Assembly: GCA_020747065.1 (NCBI GenBank)
Contig: JAGMVK010000012.1
Coordinates: forward strand, 124,001-188,000
DNA: 64,000 nucleotides
Direction of reading: 5' to 3'
Source: Cadophora sp. MPI-SDFR-AT-0126
Taxonomy: Eukaryota > Ascomycota > Leotiomycetes > Helotiales > Ploettnerulaceae
Part shown: positions 49,797-60,294 of the stretch, piece by piece
How the letters are laid out: the number at the start of each line of letters is the position of its first letter
Numbering within the stretch: the stretch's first letter is position 1
Translations under genes and position numbers: made by a program
Notes under the pieces: generated by a model
Told to the model about the DNA's origin: nothing
What the model saw: only the letters and a program-made list of their open reading frames with translations
The model's database searches: none

Positions 49797-52109
49797 ATGT
49801 CCAGCTATACAGCAGCTCCTATGGGCAATCCCGAAACCCTCAACGATGCTTCTGCAGCTGAAGAACCACAAGTCCAGTCAGACTCAATCTACACTGCAGA
49901 CGAAGGTGGACATGCTACCGAATGCAACCTTGCCGAGCAATATTCCGATCTAGATGCTATCCAGACGAGATTTAACCTGGATGTTACTTCCGCCTGGGAG
50001 TTTGATCAGGAGGAACCCGCGCATGAAGCATCCGATACTTCAACTTCTGCAGCAGATTGCTCTCCCGATAGCGATGGTGTCGATAGTCCATCGACGCCTT
50101 ATGAAAGCGACGAAGAACCAGACAGCCCGACTGACGAAGCAAATGAGAACTTCTCTCAAAACGTCAATCCTGGATCCAGTCAAAATGGCACTGGCAAAGT
50201 CCATACTCACCAAAACATTTCAGACCATACCGCGCAAATCTTGGACGCCTACTTCCGCAACGATGATGTGATATGCAACTTCGAAGATTCTCTCGTTGAA
50301 GACTGGGTGAACTTCGAAAGTTTAGCATCTCAAGATGAGCTGTGGCAAATTCTTAGGTCCAGCACTGTGAACAGCCAAGTTACATACCAGTCGGCGCAAC
50401 TCCCACCGATCTCGCAGAGACAAGAATTGAGCGAAGCTAGCCAGCTTGATGTCACGGATGATAGTGAAGGTTTTCAATCCTTTCAACATACCGAACATTA
50501 CTTTGAGCAGAATCACCAGCCAGCAACCTACTATCCACAATATCAATCGAGCAACGATCTTTACGACGCTGAGGGTCATTTTCAGCCAGATTCTTGCCTT
50601 CTAGGAAGTCAACAACAGTCCGGGCATTACTATGTACCAAACTATCAGCCAGCGGCCTACTCACCAGGAAGTTATCAGAAGGAGGAGCTTCGCTTCGATG
50701 AGAATGATGGCCAACGAACATCTCGCATTCCAACAATTAAATTCGGCGACGAGCTCTATGATAATGAGTTTGATCTGCAGACAGGATACTACCATCCAAA
50801 AAGGCAGCAAGACTTTGAGCATTACAATGTGCGAAGCCACCAGCCAACAACTTACTCTTCGGGAAGTCAGCAATACGACGGTGATGCCTATTACGATGAG
50901 ACTGATCCTCAGCAAGCATCTTACGTTCTAGAGGCCCATCAATACGACGATGAGGTCTATTATGACGAGACTGATCTTCAACAACCACTTTACGTTCCAA
51001 CGAATCAGCAACGCTCTCAATTCTACCCAGAGCAAAGCGCCTCTCACGCACTCACTCAACACCAAACTCAAACTCAAACTCACTCTAAAAGCTATCACCG
51101 CCAAATCTTCGAAGAAAAGTCTTTCATTCCAGGAGATGATACCAGTAATACGGGTTTCAACACCGAAGATCCCACCGGCGTCTTTGACAACGACGATGAC
51201 GACGCCACAGTCGATGAGGATGAGCCCGAAGTCCCGGCCCTTTCCATCGACGAGCGATTGGCGGAGCTCGAAAAGCAAATTGCCCTTGCACAAGCCAACA
51301 CCCAAGCAACTCTCGACAAGATCTCCCAGAACGAGAAGCGCATCCAAGAAATCGGTGCTACTCTGAAGCAGAAGCGTAAGAGAACTGACAACCTCGATGA
51401 ATCTGAGGAGTTGCCAGTGAAGAAAACCAAGACTCCAGCTTATCGTAGACCAAGCACCAGGAAGGATCCGAAGGCGAAGGCTGCTAAGGGCAAGAAAAAA
51501 TCTCTGACTGCTGGGACCCCGATCAAGTTTGTTCAGTACGTTCCTGAAGGAGAGGTGCAGAACGCAAATTCGCCAAATGCAATTGGATCTGCTCAGGGCC
51601 TTGGAATTCAGTTCTATCCACCAGAATCCCAGCCTGAGAACTCGTACTCCTTCAATGCTCCTGGCCGTGCTCAAGTCACCGAAAGCCAGTTCGAGTGGTT
51701 CGATGAGCCAGCTTACCAGGTCCAGAACACTTCTCAGCCAGATGCCTCCTTCTATTCTCAAAACGAGGAAAGTCAATTCGAGTCCTTCGAGCAGTCATCA
51801 CACCAGGTTCAGGACAAATACCAGCCAGACACCTCTAGCTACAATGAACATGTAGGAAGTCAGTTCAACCAGTCAAGCCCTGCTACAAGTCACCTCCAGA
51901 ATGCAGACACACCAAATGACTTTAGCTATTCTCAGGCTCAGGACTTCCAGGGTCAGGATATTGAAGTTTTGCTCAGTCAACTTGATCATCAGCAATACTC
52001 AACTGGCAACTATGGGATGCATGCTGCCCAAGCAATGGCCGCAAATGGTTACCATCAATTCCCATTTGGTATTCCTAGCGATGGATCAGTGCGTTGGGAT
52101 GGATATTGA
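49797..52109 (+). CDS. Uncharacterised low-complexity protein with repeats, coiled coil and nuclear signal
   Basis: Single uninterrupted frame of 770 aa from MSSYTAAPMGNPETLND; the frame is open further upstream, but that part reads as a CT-rich leader. The N-terminal third is acidic and S/T-rich. Residues about 230-420 hold three imperfect 45-65-residue units starting HYFEQNHQPATYYP, HYYVPNYQPAAYSPGS and HYNVRSHQPTTYSSGS, rich in Y and Q (DNA starts 50496, 50625, 50820). A short coiled coil SIDERLAELEKQIALAQ follows, then a strongly basic stretch with KQKRKRT, PVKKTKT and KAKAAKGKKK that should be a nuclear signal. The C-terminal part repeats SQFE-F, HQVQ and QPD-S-Y motifs. No domain known to me. 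Probably a disordered, perhaps condensate-forming nuclear protein, by inference. Confidence 0.8.
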   Translation: MSSYTAAPMGNPETLNDASAAEEPQVQSDSIYTADEGGHATECNLAEQYSDLDAIQTRFNLDVTSAWEFDQEEPAHEASDTSTSAADCSPDSDGVDSPSTPYESDEEPDSPTDEANENFSQNVNPGSSQNGTGKVHTHQNISDHTAQILDAYFRNDDVICNFEDSLVEDWVNFESLASQDELWQILRSSTVNSQVTYQSAQLPPISQRQELSEASQLDVTDDSEGFQSFQHTEHYFEQNHQPATYYPQYQSSNDLYDAEGHFQPDSCLLGSQQQSGHYYVPNYQPAAYSPGSYQKEELRFDENDGQRTSRIPTIKFGDELYDNEFDLQTGYYHPKRQQDFEHYNVRSHQPTTYSSGSQQYDGDAYYDETDPQQASYVLEAHQYDDEVYYDETDLQQPLYVPTNQQRSQFYPEQSASHALTQHQTQTQTHSKSYHRQIFEEKSFIPGDDTSNTGFNTEDPTGVFDNDDDDATVDEDEPEVPALSIDERLAELEKQIALAQANTQATLDKISQNEKRIQEIGATLKQKRKRTDNLDESEELPVKKTKTPAYRRPSTRKDPKAKAAKGKKKSLTAGTPIKFVQYVPEGEVQNANSPNAIGSAQGLGIQFYPPESQPENSYSFNAPGRAQVTESQFEWFDEPAYQVQNTSQPDASFYSQNEESQFESFEQSSHQVQDKYQPDTSSYNEHVGSQFNQSSPATSHLQNADTPNDFSYSQAQDFQGQDIEVLLSQLDHQQYSTGNYGMHAAQAMAANGYHQFPFGIPSDGSVRWDGY

Positions 52110-52287
52110 AAGCATTGACAGTGAAAAAGGGACATGTAAATCAGCATGACACAAAATTTCACGAAGATTGGTATTGCAAGATTGAAGTTATACATCACAC
52201 ATTGAAGTCAACATGGCATATTGTATTGGGAGATTGGGTTCTGAGGACCGACGTAGACGCCTCTCTTCCTTGTATAGAGGCCAAGAA

Positions 52288-53250
52288 CTAGAACATCTCA
52301 GAATCAATCCATACATAGAAACTCCTACTCCCAACCTTCCCTCCCAAACTCCTCATCACCCTCTCACTCCCCTCATTCCCTTCATAGACATCCGAATGCA
52401 CCCAACCACTCCTCCCATCAAAGCCCAGATCCGCAAACTCCCCTCGTCCCAAACTCCCAACCAATTCGGCAGCAACGCACTTCGCGAGTCCTCTGCCTCT
52501 GTACTCCGGTAAGACGTACAACGTGGCGAAACTTGCGTCGATACCTACGTAACCCCATGCCACCATCTTGCCATCCTGATCGAGAAGTCCGACACTTGGT
52601 TGCTGCTTCAAGGTCTCCGCTTGTCGGGGGATAGAGGAAGTGGAGATCACGAGGTCGAGTTGCTCATCCGGAACTCTTGTCATGGTGAAGCCCTCCGGTA
52701 AAGCTCTTTTCTCGAGCCTAGACACAGGCCCTGTTTCAACGAGCCATAGATTCCAGACTGTCTGTCTGCGGATGGCGCCTTGAGCATTGCCGATAGAAAT
52801 GAGGGTCGTGGCGAGTGTTTCGAGGAGACAGCCGAATTTGAGGATGGGTGAGAAGGGCCAGCCTGGTGCGAGTGGAATCTGGATGTCTTTAAGGAAGTGG
52901 ATGGCTGCTTCGAGATGTTTGGTGAGGTGTGCTTGGTTAATTGAGGAAAGGGGTTGGGGGTAAGAGATTAGGGGGTTGAAGAGCCAAATTTGGGATTCGA
53001 GATGTCGAGATCGATCGGCAAAGAGGATGGTGTAGATTTCAGGGATTGGTGCTGAATTCGTGAGAGCGTCTGTATTTGCAGGTAGAAACGTGGCTCCAAA
53101 GAGACAGTGTCTTGATGGGAGATTATGAGGTGCGATGAGTCGATTGAAGAGTGGGTTACTGGTTGGAAGGTGCAGACGCAGGAGTGGGAGAAAGGTTTTG
53201 AGAGCTTCCTCTTGAGGATGGGCGAAGAATTTAATGGTTTGTTCTTCCAT
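52288..53250 (-). CDS. GNAT-family N-acetyltransferase (FR47-like)
   Basis: Single exon, 320 aa, starting MEEQTIKFFAHPQEEALKTF; an in-frame Met 34 codons upstream is ignored because the intervening sequence is not protein-like. The C-terminal half carries the GNAT fold: MVAWGYVGIDASFATLYVLP then the acetyl-CoA loop EYRGRGLAKCVAAELV (R/Q-x-x-G-x-G/A), ending HSDVYEGNEGSERVMRSLGG. The long divergent N-terminal half is usual for fungal relatives of glycine N-acyltransferase-like proteins. Substrate unknown. It is convergent with the low-complexity protein gene (178 bp apart). Confidence 0.85.
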   Translation of the reverse strand: MEEQTIKFFAHPQEEALKTFLPLLRLHLPTSNPLFNRLIAPHNLPSRHCLFGATFLPANTDALTNSAPIPEIYTILFADRSRHLESQIWLFNPLISYPQPLSSINQAHLTKHLEAAIHFLKDIQIPLAPGWPFSPILKFGCLLETLATTLISIGNAQGAIRRQTVWNLWLVETGPVSRLEKRALPEGFTMTRVPDEQLDLVISTSSIPRQAETLKQQPSVGLLDQDGKMVAWGYVGIDASFATLYVLPEYRGRGLAKCVAAELVGSLGRGEFADLGFDGRSGWVHSDVYEGNEGSERVMRSLGGKVGSRSFYVWIDSEMF

Positions 53251-53855
53251 TTTGAGAATGTGAATATATACTGTATATGAGGAAACGAAGTAGACAACTT
53301 TCTTTCTTGGTCGGGTTGTGATATCTTTTACAGAATCGCCGGGGTGAGTCAAGGATCGAAACCTAGGTGAACGGAAGGCTTAAGAACTGGTCGCTCCTTC
53401 TCAGAGACCACGGTATGAAGCAACCGTCTTAAGTTTATAGAGACGTAGATGAGTTTCGGTTCATAAAATATTCCGCACAGCAATATAGACTCATCGATGA
53501 GACGCTGGTGACTCGCTGCCGGGATGTACTTGTGTTAAATCCGAACCGAGGATCTACCGCTATCCGACCCTTTCAGGGGAAGCGTAAGCAATAATAAACA
53601 AAGGTTAGAAATATGATGAGGTCTTCGATCCCTCATAGCTTGTGCCTGTAGTTTCCCGTTTAGATGTTTTCGTGAGCTAGATTGATGAAATCAGACTGTT
53701 CTGAGTCTAGATCATTGACATGAGAGAATTAAAGTATGAATCATGCTCAGACTTTGGCTCGTCGAAGACTGCGAGAAGTTGTCCCATACTGCCTACCAAT
53801 TTGGGATCTCCATGCGCATTTCTACGAAGATGCTGACTTTTAGTACTCCATTAAA
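53251..53855. other. Intergenic region
   Basis: 605 bp between the P450 stop and the GNAT start, both on the minus strand. Nothing recognised beyond expected UTR and promoter sequence. Confidence 0.5.
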
Positions 53856-55870
53856 CTAGTCATGCTGCTCAATAGCCCTCCCAAGCCCATCGGATCTCAA
53901 CCTAACCCTACAAAAGAAATCCCCTTGCTTCACAAACCACTTATTCGTTGTCGTCCACTCCTTTTGTGGGTTCGCAAGCTCGATGTCAAAATATCTCACC
54001 AATTGCGGAATAAGCTTTGCCATCTCCAGAAGACTGATGTTCTTGCCTATACAAGTTCGAGATCCCATACCGAACTATTGGATTCTTGTTAGTTCTTTAC
54101 TGACTCATTTGCCGCTGGTTGAAAAGCTGACAAGGGGAGCGGCAAAAGACGAGGGGTATAGCGTACACTGAAGAAATATTTGTCCAGAATAGTAGTTTTC
54201 TCTTTACTCTCAAGCCACCGCTCAGGTCGGAAGACCGCAGCGTCTAGACCAAAGACGTCGGTGTTTGCGTGCGCGACCCAGGAATTGATGCCCACGACGT
54301 TCTTTAAAACAAGTTAGTACGTCTCGCTCAACAAACAAAGTCACAAACTCGAACTTACACCTTCGGGAAACATCTGCCCTGCAATGACCTTCCCACCCTT
54401 CGGTACCACCCTTCCAAGCGGTAGTCCAGTAGCCGGATGCACTCTCAACGCCTCCTTAATCACAGCCTGTAGATAAGGCATCTGCTGTGTCTGAGCAAAC
54501 GTGACGGGATCGGAGATCCTGTCCGCTTTCTCCATGTCGTCGATTTCTTTTCGCAATGTTTGCATCGTATATGGGTACCGGCACAAATGGTAAATCACTG
54601 AGCCGAGACTGATCGATGTTGTATCCGAGCCAGCACCAATGTTAGTCATGAGTGTACTGAAGACATCTTTCATGTCGACTTTGCCCGGGTCGGCTTCGTG
54701 CAACTGAAGCAATTTGGTGATGAAGTCGCCTTGATTGGAGTGCCTCTTTTCAGATCGACTGGATTCGAGTTTTCTTTTCGAGAGCTGGGCTTGTGCGAAT
54801 GTCAATATGGCGGACATGCCGGTGTCGTCCTTGGAGAAGTGAGACAGGAGACCGGCGATTTGACGGTGCCATTCGGAGAAGACACCCACGGGAGTGAGAT
54901 AGGAGAGGTAGTCGTCGATAGCGGCCATCATGCCGGATATATCTTCGCCGGCGTCGAGGAAGCCGAATCGGTTTGCTAGCTAGAATGTATCGAGTCAGCC
55001 AAAGTCACAGCAATTTCCAAATACCTGGAAAAAGAAGAACAAGACAGTAGAGTCAAATCGGCAAAGCCAGAATTTCAAAGGAGATAGAGCGCATACAGTA
55101 ATATGTCCAATAACATCAAACGCATAACATTGCAACCAATGCCCCATATCCACGTCCCTCCCTGCCTTCGCAAACTCTTTAAATCTCTTGACCAGTAACT
55201 CAGAACACTCATTCACAAATGGTTCCATCTGCACCAGATTCGTCATAGAGTACAACGCAGCCACCTTTCGCCTGTTGGCTGCGTGACGTTTTGGGTCGAG
55301 ATCCGTGAAAAGGTCAGGTCTGGCATGAGGATCCGGGTTACCGCTTGCGATGTACCAGGGGCTCTTGAGGACGTTGGTGAGCTTATGAATCGAACGAACA
55401 ATGATTTCTGAACGTGGGTAAATAAGCATACCTTTACAAAGTTTCCGCCCAATCCATAAATCTCCTTTGTAGCTTCGGGATCATCGATACTATACTCATT
55501 CGGCGCGATTCGAACAACGGGCCCTAAATTAACACGCAAAGTACATCAGCAATGAATCTCGTATCATACCATCTTCTTATCTTAATTACTCTACTGTCAA
55601 GTACCGGCCGAGAATGAGTAATCAAGCCTTCCATCACCCGCCGAAGCAAGCACTTCGATTAAAATGATCGAACTCACCATATCGCCTATGCAACTCTACA
55701 TTCGTCTTCTCAAAATGCCCGCCAAAAATCTCAATCAGTTTCCAGCAACGCGTAAACCTTGCCCAGAACGGACCGGGGATATGTCGAAGTGGGTCGAGGA
55801 GCGCTGGGACGATGTAGTAAAGCGGGAGGCAGATCGCGAGGAGCAGAGGGAGGAGGAGAATGAGGGCCAT
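53856..55870 (-). CDS. Cytochrome P450 monooxygenase, pisatin-demethylase-like
   Basis: Six exons (55870-55678, 55523-55432, 55363-55097, 54979-54359, 54301-54167, 54074-53856) give 508 aa with all introns GT-AG and in phase. An N-terminal membrane anchor MALILLLPLLLAICLPLYY precedes the PGPFWARFTRCW hinge. GPVVRIAPNEYSIDD is the common fungal P450 beta region; the oxygen-binding I-helix is NIGAGSDTTS; the K-helix is KEALRVHP (ExxR); FRPERW is the PERF-like motif; and the haem loop is FGMGSRTCIGKNISLLEM with the axial Cys. All catalytic elements are intact. The closest family I recall is the pisatin demethylase type, used in phytoalexin detoxification and secondary metabolism; substrate unknown. 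It stands alone with a GNAT gene, not in a recognisable biosynthetic cluster. Confidence 0.94.
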
Positions 55871-56794
55871 TGGTGTTTACTTCGTACAGGACTTTAGATT
55901 TGGTTTAGAAGATTGGAGGAAAGAGGTAAGGAGGTGGAAAGGTAGGAAAGTGCAAATAGGCAAGAAATATCTCGAAGCAAAGCACTCACGACATTTCCAC
56001 CTATATCTATCCGCAAGCACCCATCGATGGTGGGGTCAAAGACAAAAATACGGAGGATCTCCTCAAACCTTCCTTGTAGTTTAGAGCTCTAGACCGGGGA
56101 GAAAGTTGTGACTTCTGTGGAGGATGTGGGGTAAGTGTCGCAGTTCGATGTGGTGTTGGGGTATTCTCGGGGAGGAGGCATGATATTTAGCACCCCCTCT
56201 TGTGATGGGAGGGAGCGATTGGTCAGGTAGACGGGATGGAGAACGCCCAATCACCAAGATGTCCTTTGAAGTTGTTGGGAATAATCACCCAAAGCAGACA
56301 CCTGTCGGCAAATATTTCAACTCTACACGGAGAGGAGAGTGAGAATCTGAGGAATTTGCCGGTTCTGGTCGTGACTTGATCTGGCAGATTGAACTACGGC
56401 AAGATATCTCTGGTAACTTTTGTTCGAACTTGCGTTCGACTGCGCTTCATCGTGTGATGTATTGGGTATTCTAACCAATCCTACCTATGGAAATGTAATG
56501 CCTTTCGCTCCCACATTGGTAAGACCTCCCTCCTCAATACGTAAATCCAACGCCAACACCCCTTTGTCCATCAGCCGAAACACACCGACTAGCTGTCAAG
56601 AAACAATGCACAACGCCAAAACGAAAAGCCTAGCTCGAAGGCAGGCACCCGAAACGCCAGCAGATGATGAAAATGCTCGATCTATCATGCTTTCTGTCCT
56701 GTCCCATACCAGCCGCTCATGCAATGCAACCATGGATCGCCATTTAACTCCTCCCATAATAATACAAAAAGCACTGGTGAAAAGTAGCACCTAT
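55871..56794. other. Intergenic region upstream of the P450
   Basis: 924 bp between the P450 start and the ubiquitin hydrolase stop, both on the minus strand. Two CCAAT cores are seen, one inverted at 56218-56222 and one as CCAATCA at 56247-56253, about 350-380 bp from the P450 start. No coding frame recognised. Confidence 0.45.
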
Positions 56795-59675
56795 CTACAT
56801 AATTGTACACTCCCTATCCGGGACCCCGTCTTTGACCTTCGCCTTCCCTTTCTCTTTGTGCGAGTGGCTGTGATGTTGGGTACCTTCCACCTTTTCGCTG
56901 GGTCCTTTACTTTTGTCTCGCTTCTTCTCCTTCTTACTCTTGGACCGCTCGATAACGGGAGGGCCCTCGGCGAGATGGGCTTTGAATTCATTCTGAACTT
57001 CGTCGAAGGTGATGGACTTCCGTGGCTCCGATACGACATCTCCGGTACTCATGGAATGTCTGACATTCTCAGGGTTGTTAAGCCCTTCTTTGCTCTTCAT
57101 CAGGTTCAGACGTGAGAATGTGGCACTGATTCGGTTCTCCACCCGGTTCTCCCCAGACTGACTTGTCGGTCGGCTTTTGTTAGGCAACTTTGTGAATCGG
57201 GAAGCGGCTCGTGACATCCTCTGAGCAGTTGTTTCTTCAACAGGAGTTACTGGAGCTGAAGTCCCCATGAGGCTGCTGGCTGTGCTTGCCATGCTGTTCT
57301 CCGTGAAAGCCAAGCTACCTCTTCGAAGTTCGGATCGATCTTCTGGGAGATTGATACTTCGTCGAGGGGTTTGGGGCCGCTCGATATCGTTGGAGACCCT
57401 GATGCTAGGAGTAGGCTCGTCTCGAGCACCGTCGAAATAGCCTGGCTGGTTGTCCACCGGTGTGCTCTCCGTGAGATTGACTTTGAACGACGTATCGGAA
57501 TACGAAGGAGGCTCGATATCGGGCTCTGCGCCAGGCGGAGGCGACGCATTTTCGTAGGTTTGGACTTGGTAAAATAGCAAATAAGGCATCTCATTTTTGA
57601 GAGCCTCCTCAATATCCACATTTATGACCCGAGGACAAGCAAGATCATCTGACTTGATCCAACGCTCTTCCGAATAATGAGGGGGTCGATTCGCATCACT
57701 GAGTTTTCTGTTCGACCTGGAGTCTCCGTCGACAATTGGTGTTGTACCTCGAATGAAGGAGATGTAATGCCCTGCATTGGTCGAATTGCCGCGATGGCAT
57801 ACAACTGATTGCAGTGAGAGTTTGAACTGTCCGATCAATGGGCCATCTTCATCAACTTCGCCATTATCGTTAATGAAATGCGGCAGTCGGATATCCAGAG
57901 GAATGTCGATGAGAGTATTCTTTCGAAAGGGTTGGCCCTTATGGAAGCCGTATCTTTTGAGACAAATTCCCAGAACTGGTTTTGATCTCAAGTGAGCAGC
58001 AACGGCAGCATCGCTCTTCGTCTGGCTGTCCGTAGACCAAGCTATATTTCCAATTAGTACATGTCTTTCATAGGGATAGAATATAAATGGCAGAATATCT
58101 AGTAAAAATGGTAACGGACGTATTAGATTGAAGAATTGCCACGCCGGCATCATGATCTCCTTTCGAACGGAGCCCTTGCGTAATGCCTCACTGCCAGAAA
58201 CAATACTTGCGTTGCCATCAACCTCCACAACGGTGGTACTAGCTTCAGTTGCAGCATCTGAACTGTCTTCTTCCGGAATTATCACGTGTCGAATGATGCT
58301 AGTCGCACGGTCTCGTCCACCATCTCGGCTGCTATTTGGAGTAAGAGGAGTACCTGGGGTGATAGGGGTATCGGGCGTAGACCAATGAAGTTCGTTGACA
58401 TTGACGTTGATATGCGGTAATGCTGAAGCCTCACCCTTCTCCTCGTAATGCGAAGTGGATGGTTTGAGAGACGAGTTCGTGTTTGAGCGCTCTAGTCGTC
58501 TCATTACAAGCACTCGGTTGTTGAAATAGTTCTCCAGACAATCTTCCAATCGAACGTGCGACCTTCCTTCGGGTGGTTCATCTGGGACTGCAACATCAAG
58601 CAGGCGCTCTTCAATGACCTTATGATCATCCGGGTCGTCGTCTCGGCCAAAGTGAAATAGGTCGACCTTCAATGAGAGTAACGGTAGTTCGAGGATACTT
58701 GCAAGTTGGTTGAAAGCTTCGGAAACATCTTGCTGGTCAGGACTTATTGCCTCGTCCCAACCACACTCTGCCAACGCCTTTTGCAATTGCTCGGTCTACA
58801 GCGGTAGTCAGTAATTAGCGCATAGCGAGGAACTTCCAAACATACAATATCAGTATGGATCAATATTCCTTGTCTCAGCATGTTGACATAGACTCTCAGA
58901 ATTGCGGCAAGGCGACGCTTTGGTTCCTGCTCAAATCCCCGTAGTATGATGGGTTCGAAACTGTCCAGCCTGGCAAACATTGCGAATAGTAGTGAGTCGA
59001 TATAGCAAGTGACAGCGTTTCGGTTTATGGCGCCACGCATGTATACGTCGGGGCTGTAAGGCTTGATAACTCCTTCCAGCGACTGCTGAAATATGAGTAG
59101 CATTTGTACAGCCTTCTCAACGCTTCCATCCGCATTGTGGGATCCCAGGGCAAAGTTGATATGCTCCTCCTTCACATCTGCGAGGCCTTCTTGCTTCAAT
59201 CGCTGCTTGACCGCTTGAACCTGGAACTTCAAGTCAGTATACGCGGTTATGGTATAGGAGGCCGAGGTATCGCACCTTGCTCGCATACTCCTTCGCATGT
59301 TCCTTATCGATTTTCTTTTGCGGATCGGGCTTGAAAATAGACATGAGCCCATCGCTGGATATAGGTCGAGACTGTAGTTGGAAACGAGGTCCAAAGTCAG
59401 CACCAATGCCCTGTACAACAATCTGCGTAATGCGAACAAGCGGGCTGGATTTGCCGTTTAAATTCGAGAACGCTTTTGAGAAAGAGGAGAAAGAACGCGC
59501 ATGCTGGGGCTTGATTCCAGCATGAGCAATGAGCGACAAAGGGACAGAAAAGACGGGGTCCCAGCTACGTTACCTTTCTGTCTGTACTCTTGTCTGCGCT
59601 CTTGTCGCGCGACTTCTCCCGGCGATGAGAACTTCCATCTTTGTCCCGCCGACTCATGAGACGATTAATGTTCAT
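56795..59675 (-). CDS. Ubiquitin C-terminal hydrolase with variant Cys box and C-terminal CaaX motif
   Basis: Five exons (59675-59574, 59503-59276, 59220-58846, 58795-58120, 58041-56795) give 875 aa. The first exon encodes a very basic MNINRLMSRRDKDGSSHRRE-type start. The Cys box reads AINRNAVTCYIDSLLFAM, where the usual GNTCYMNS is AVTCYIDS but the catalytic Cys is kept. DQQDVSEAF is the QQD motif, and the His box is NAGHYISFIRG. KPVLGICLKRYGF and IDIPLDIRLPHFI complete the USP fold, so it is probably an active deubiquitinase. A roughly 280-residue disordered tail ends in a KKEKKRDKSKG-type basic stretch and the terminal tetrapeptide CTIM, a CaaX box. The 78-nt fourth intron (58042-58119) has no stop and keeps frame. 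It is divergent from uL5m. Confidence 0.88.
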
Positions 59676-59961
59676 GGTGTATGTTTGTCTGGGTGCTTCT
59701 ATCCTCTGAGATCCACGATGTGGTGAACAATTGTGTCTTGACCAGATTGTTCGTTCGAACTTCGTGGGGTGTTGCGCTGTTCTTTATGGCGGGGTCACAG
59801 AAGGATGAAGGAGAACAGCTTGGCTCTCGTCTCTGATCTCTCAGCGTATTTCCATGCCAGGTAGGTATTCAGCGGAAATTGTGGAGAGCCAGAGTCATCA
59901 CTTTTGCTGTAGGCAAGCAACTTTAGGAGAAGAGAGGAGAGGCGTCGGTCTCTCAACCCCA

Positions 59962-60003
59962 CCAGTCCAGTCCAGTCCAATCAGTCAGTCAGTCAGTCAG
60001 TCA
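59962..60003 (+). repeat. (CCAGT)n / (TCAG)n microsatellite
   Basis: Three CCAGT units followed by a CCAAT-containing junction and five TCAG units, in the divergent promoter region. Confidence 0.8.
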
Positions 60004-60170
60004 ATGTCGGCGTGTTTGAAGGATGCGAGCGAGGTTGAGGCAAGCAGTTGAGTTAGTAAGTGACTTGAGCGACAGTGCGAGTTCAGGGGACTAGACGGAT
60101 CCCTGCCAGATCGATCAAAATGGCCCGTCGCCCCGACGTAATCCTCGACCATGAGTGGAAGCCGATCTGA

Positions 60171-60177
60171 CCAATCA
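60171..60177 (+). promoter_or_regulatory. CCAAT box
   Basis: CCAATCA, 118 bp upstream of the uL5m start codon, at the usual distance for CCAAT-complex sites in fungal promoters of mitochondrial genes. Confidence 0.35.
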
Positions 60178-60294
60178 CAACTGTTCGCTAGCCACAACCA
60201 TATTTTCTGCCTTGCCATTTGATGTCTGCCTCAAATACGGTAGAGCCAGGAGATTTTTTGGATGACCGGGAAAACGATACCTCGGACAATCACA

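Larger units (their letters stand above)
59676..60294. promoter_or_regulatory. Bidirectional intergenic region, ubiquitin hydrolase / uL5m
   Basis: 619 bp between divergent start codons. Contains two CCAATCA sequences (59977-59983 and 60171-60177), the form preferred by the fungal CCAAT-binding complex, and a tetranucleotide repeat. Confidence 0.5.

Noticed and set aside
50928..51776. 282-codon minus-strand frame opposite the low-complexity protein
   Set aside because: It is antisense to a longer frame with repeats, coiled coil and basic block; its L/V/S-rich translation is what a Q/E/N-rich gene gives in reverse.
56420..57115. 231-codon plus-strand frame
   Set aside because: It overlaps antisense the 3' end of the ubiquitin hydrolase, whose reading is supported by catalytic motifs, and it has no motif of its own.
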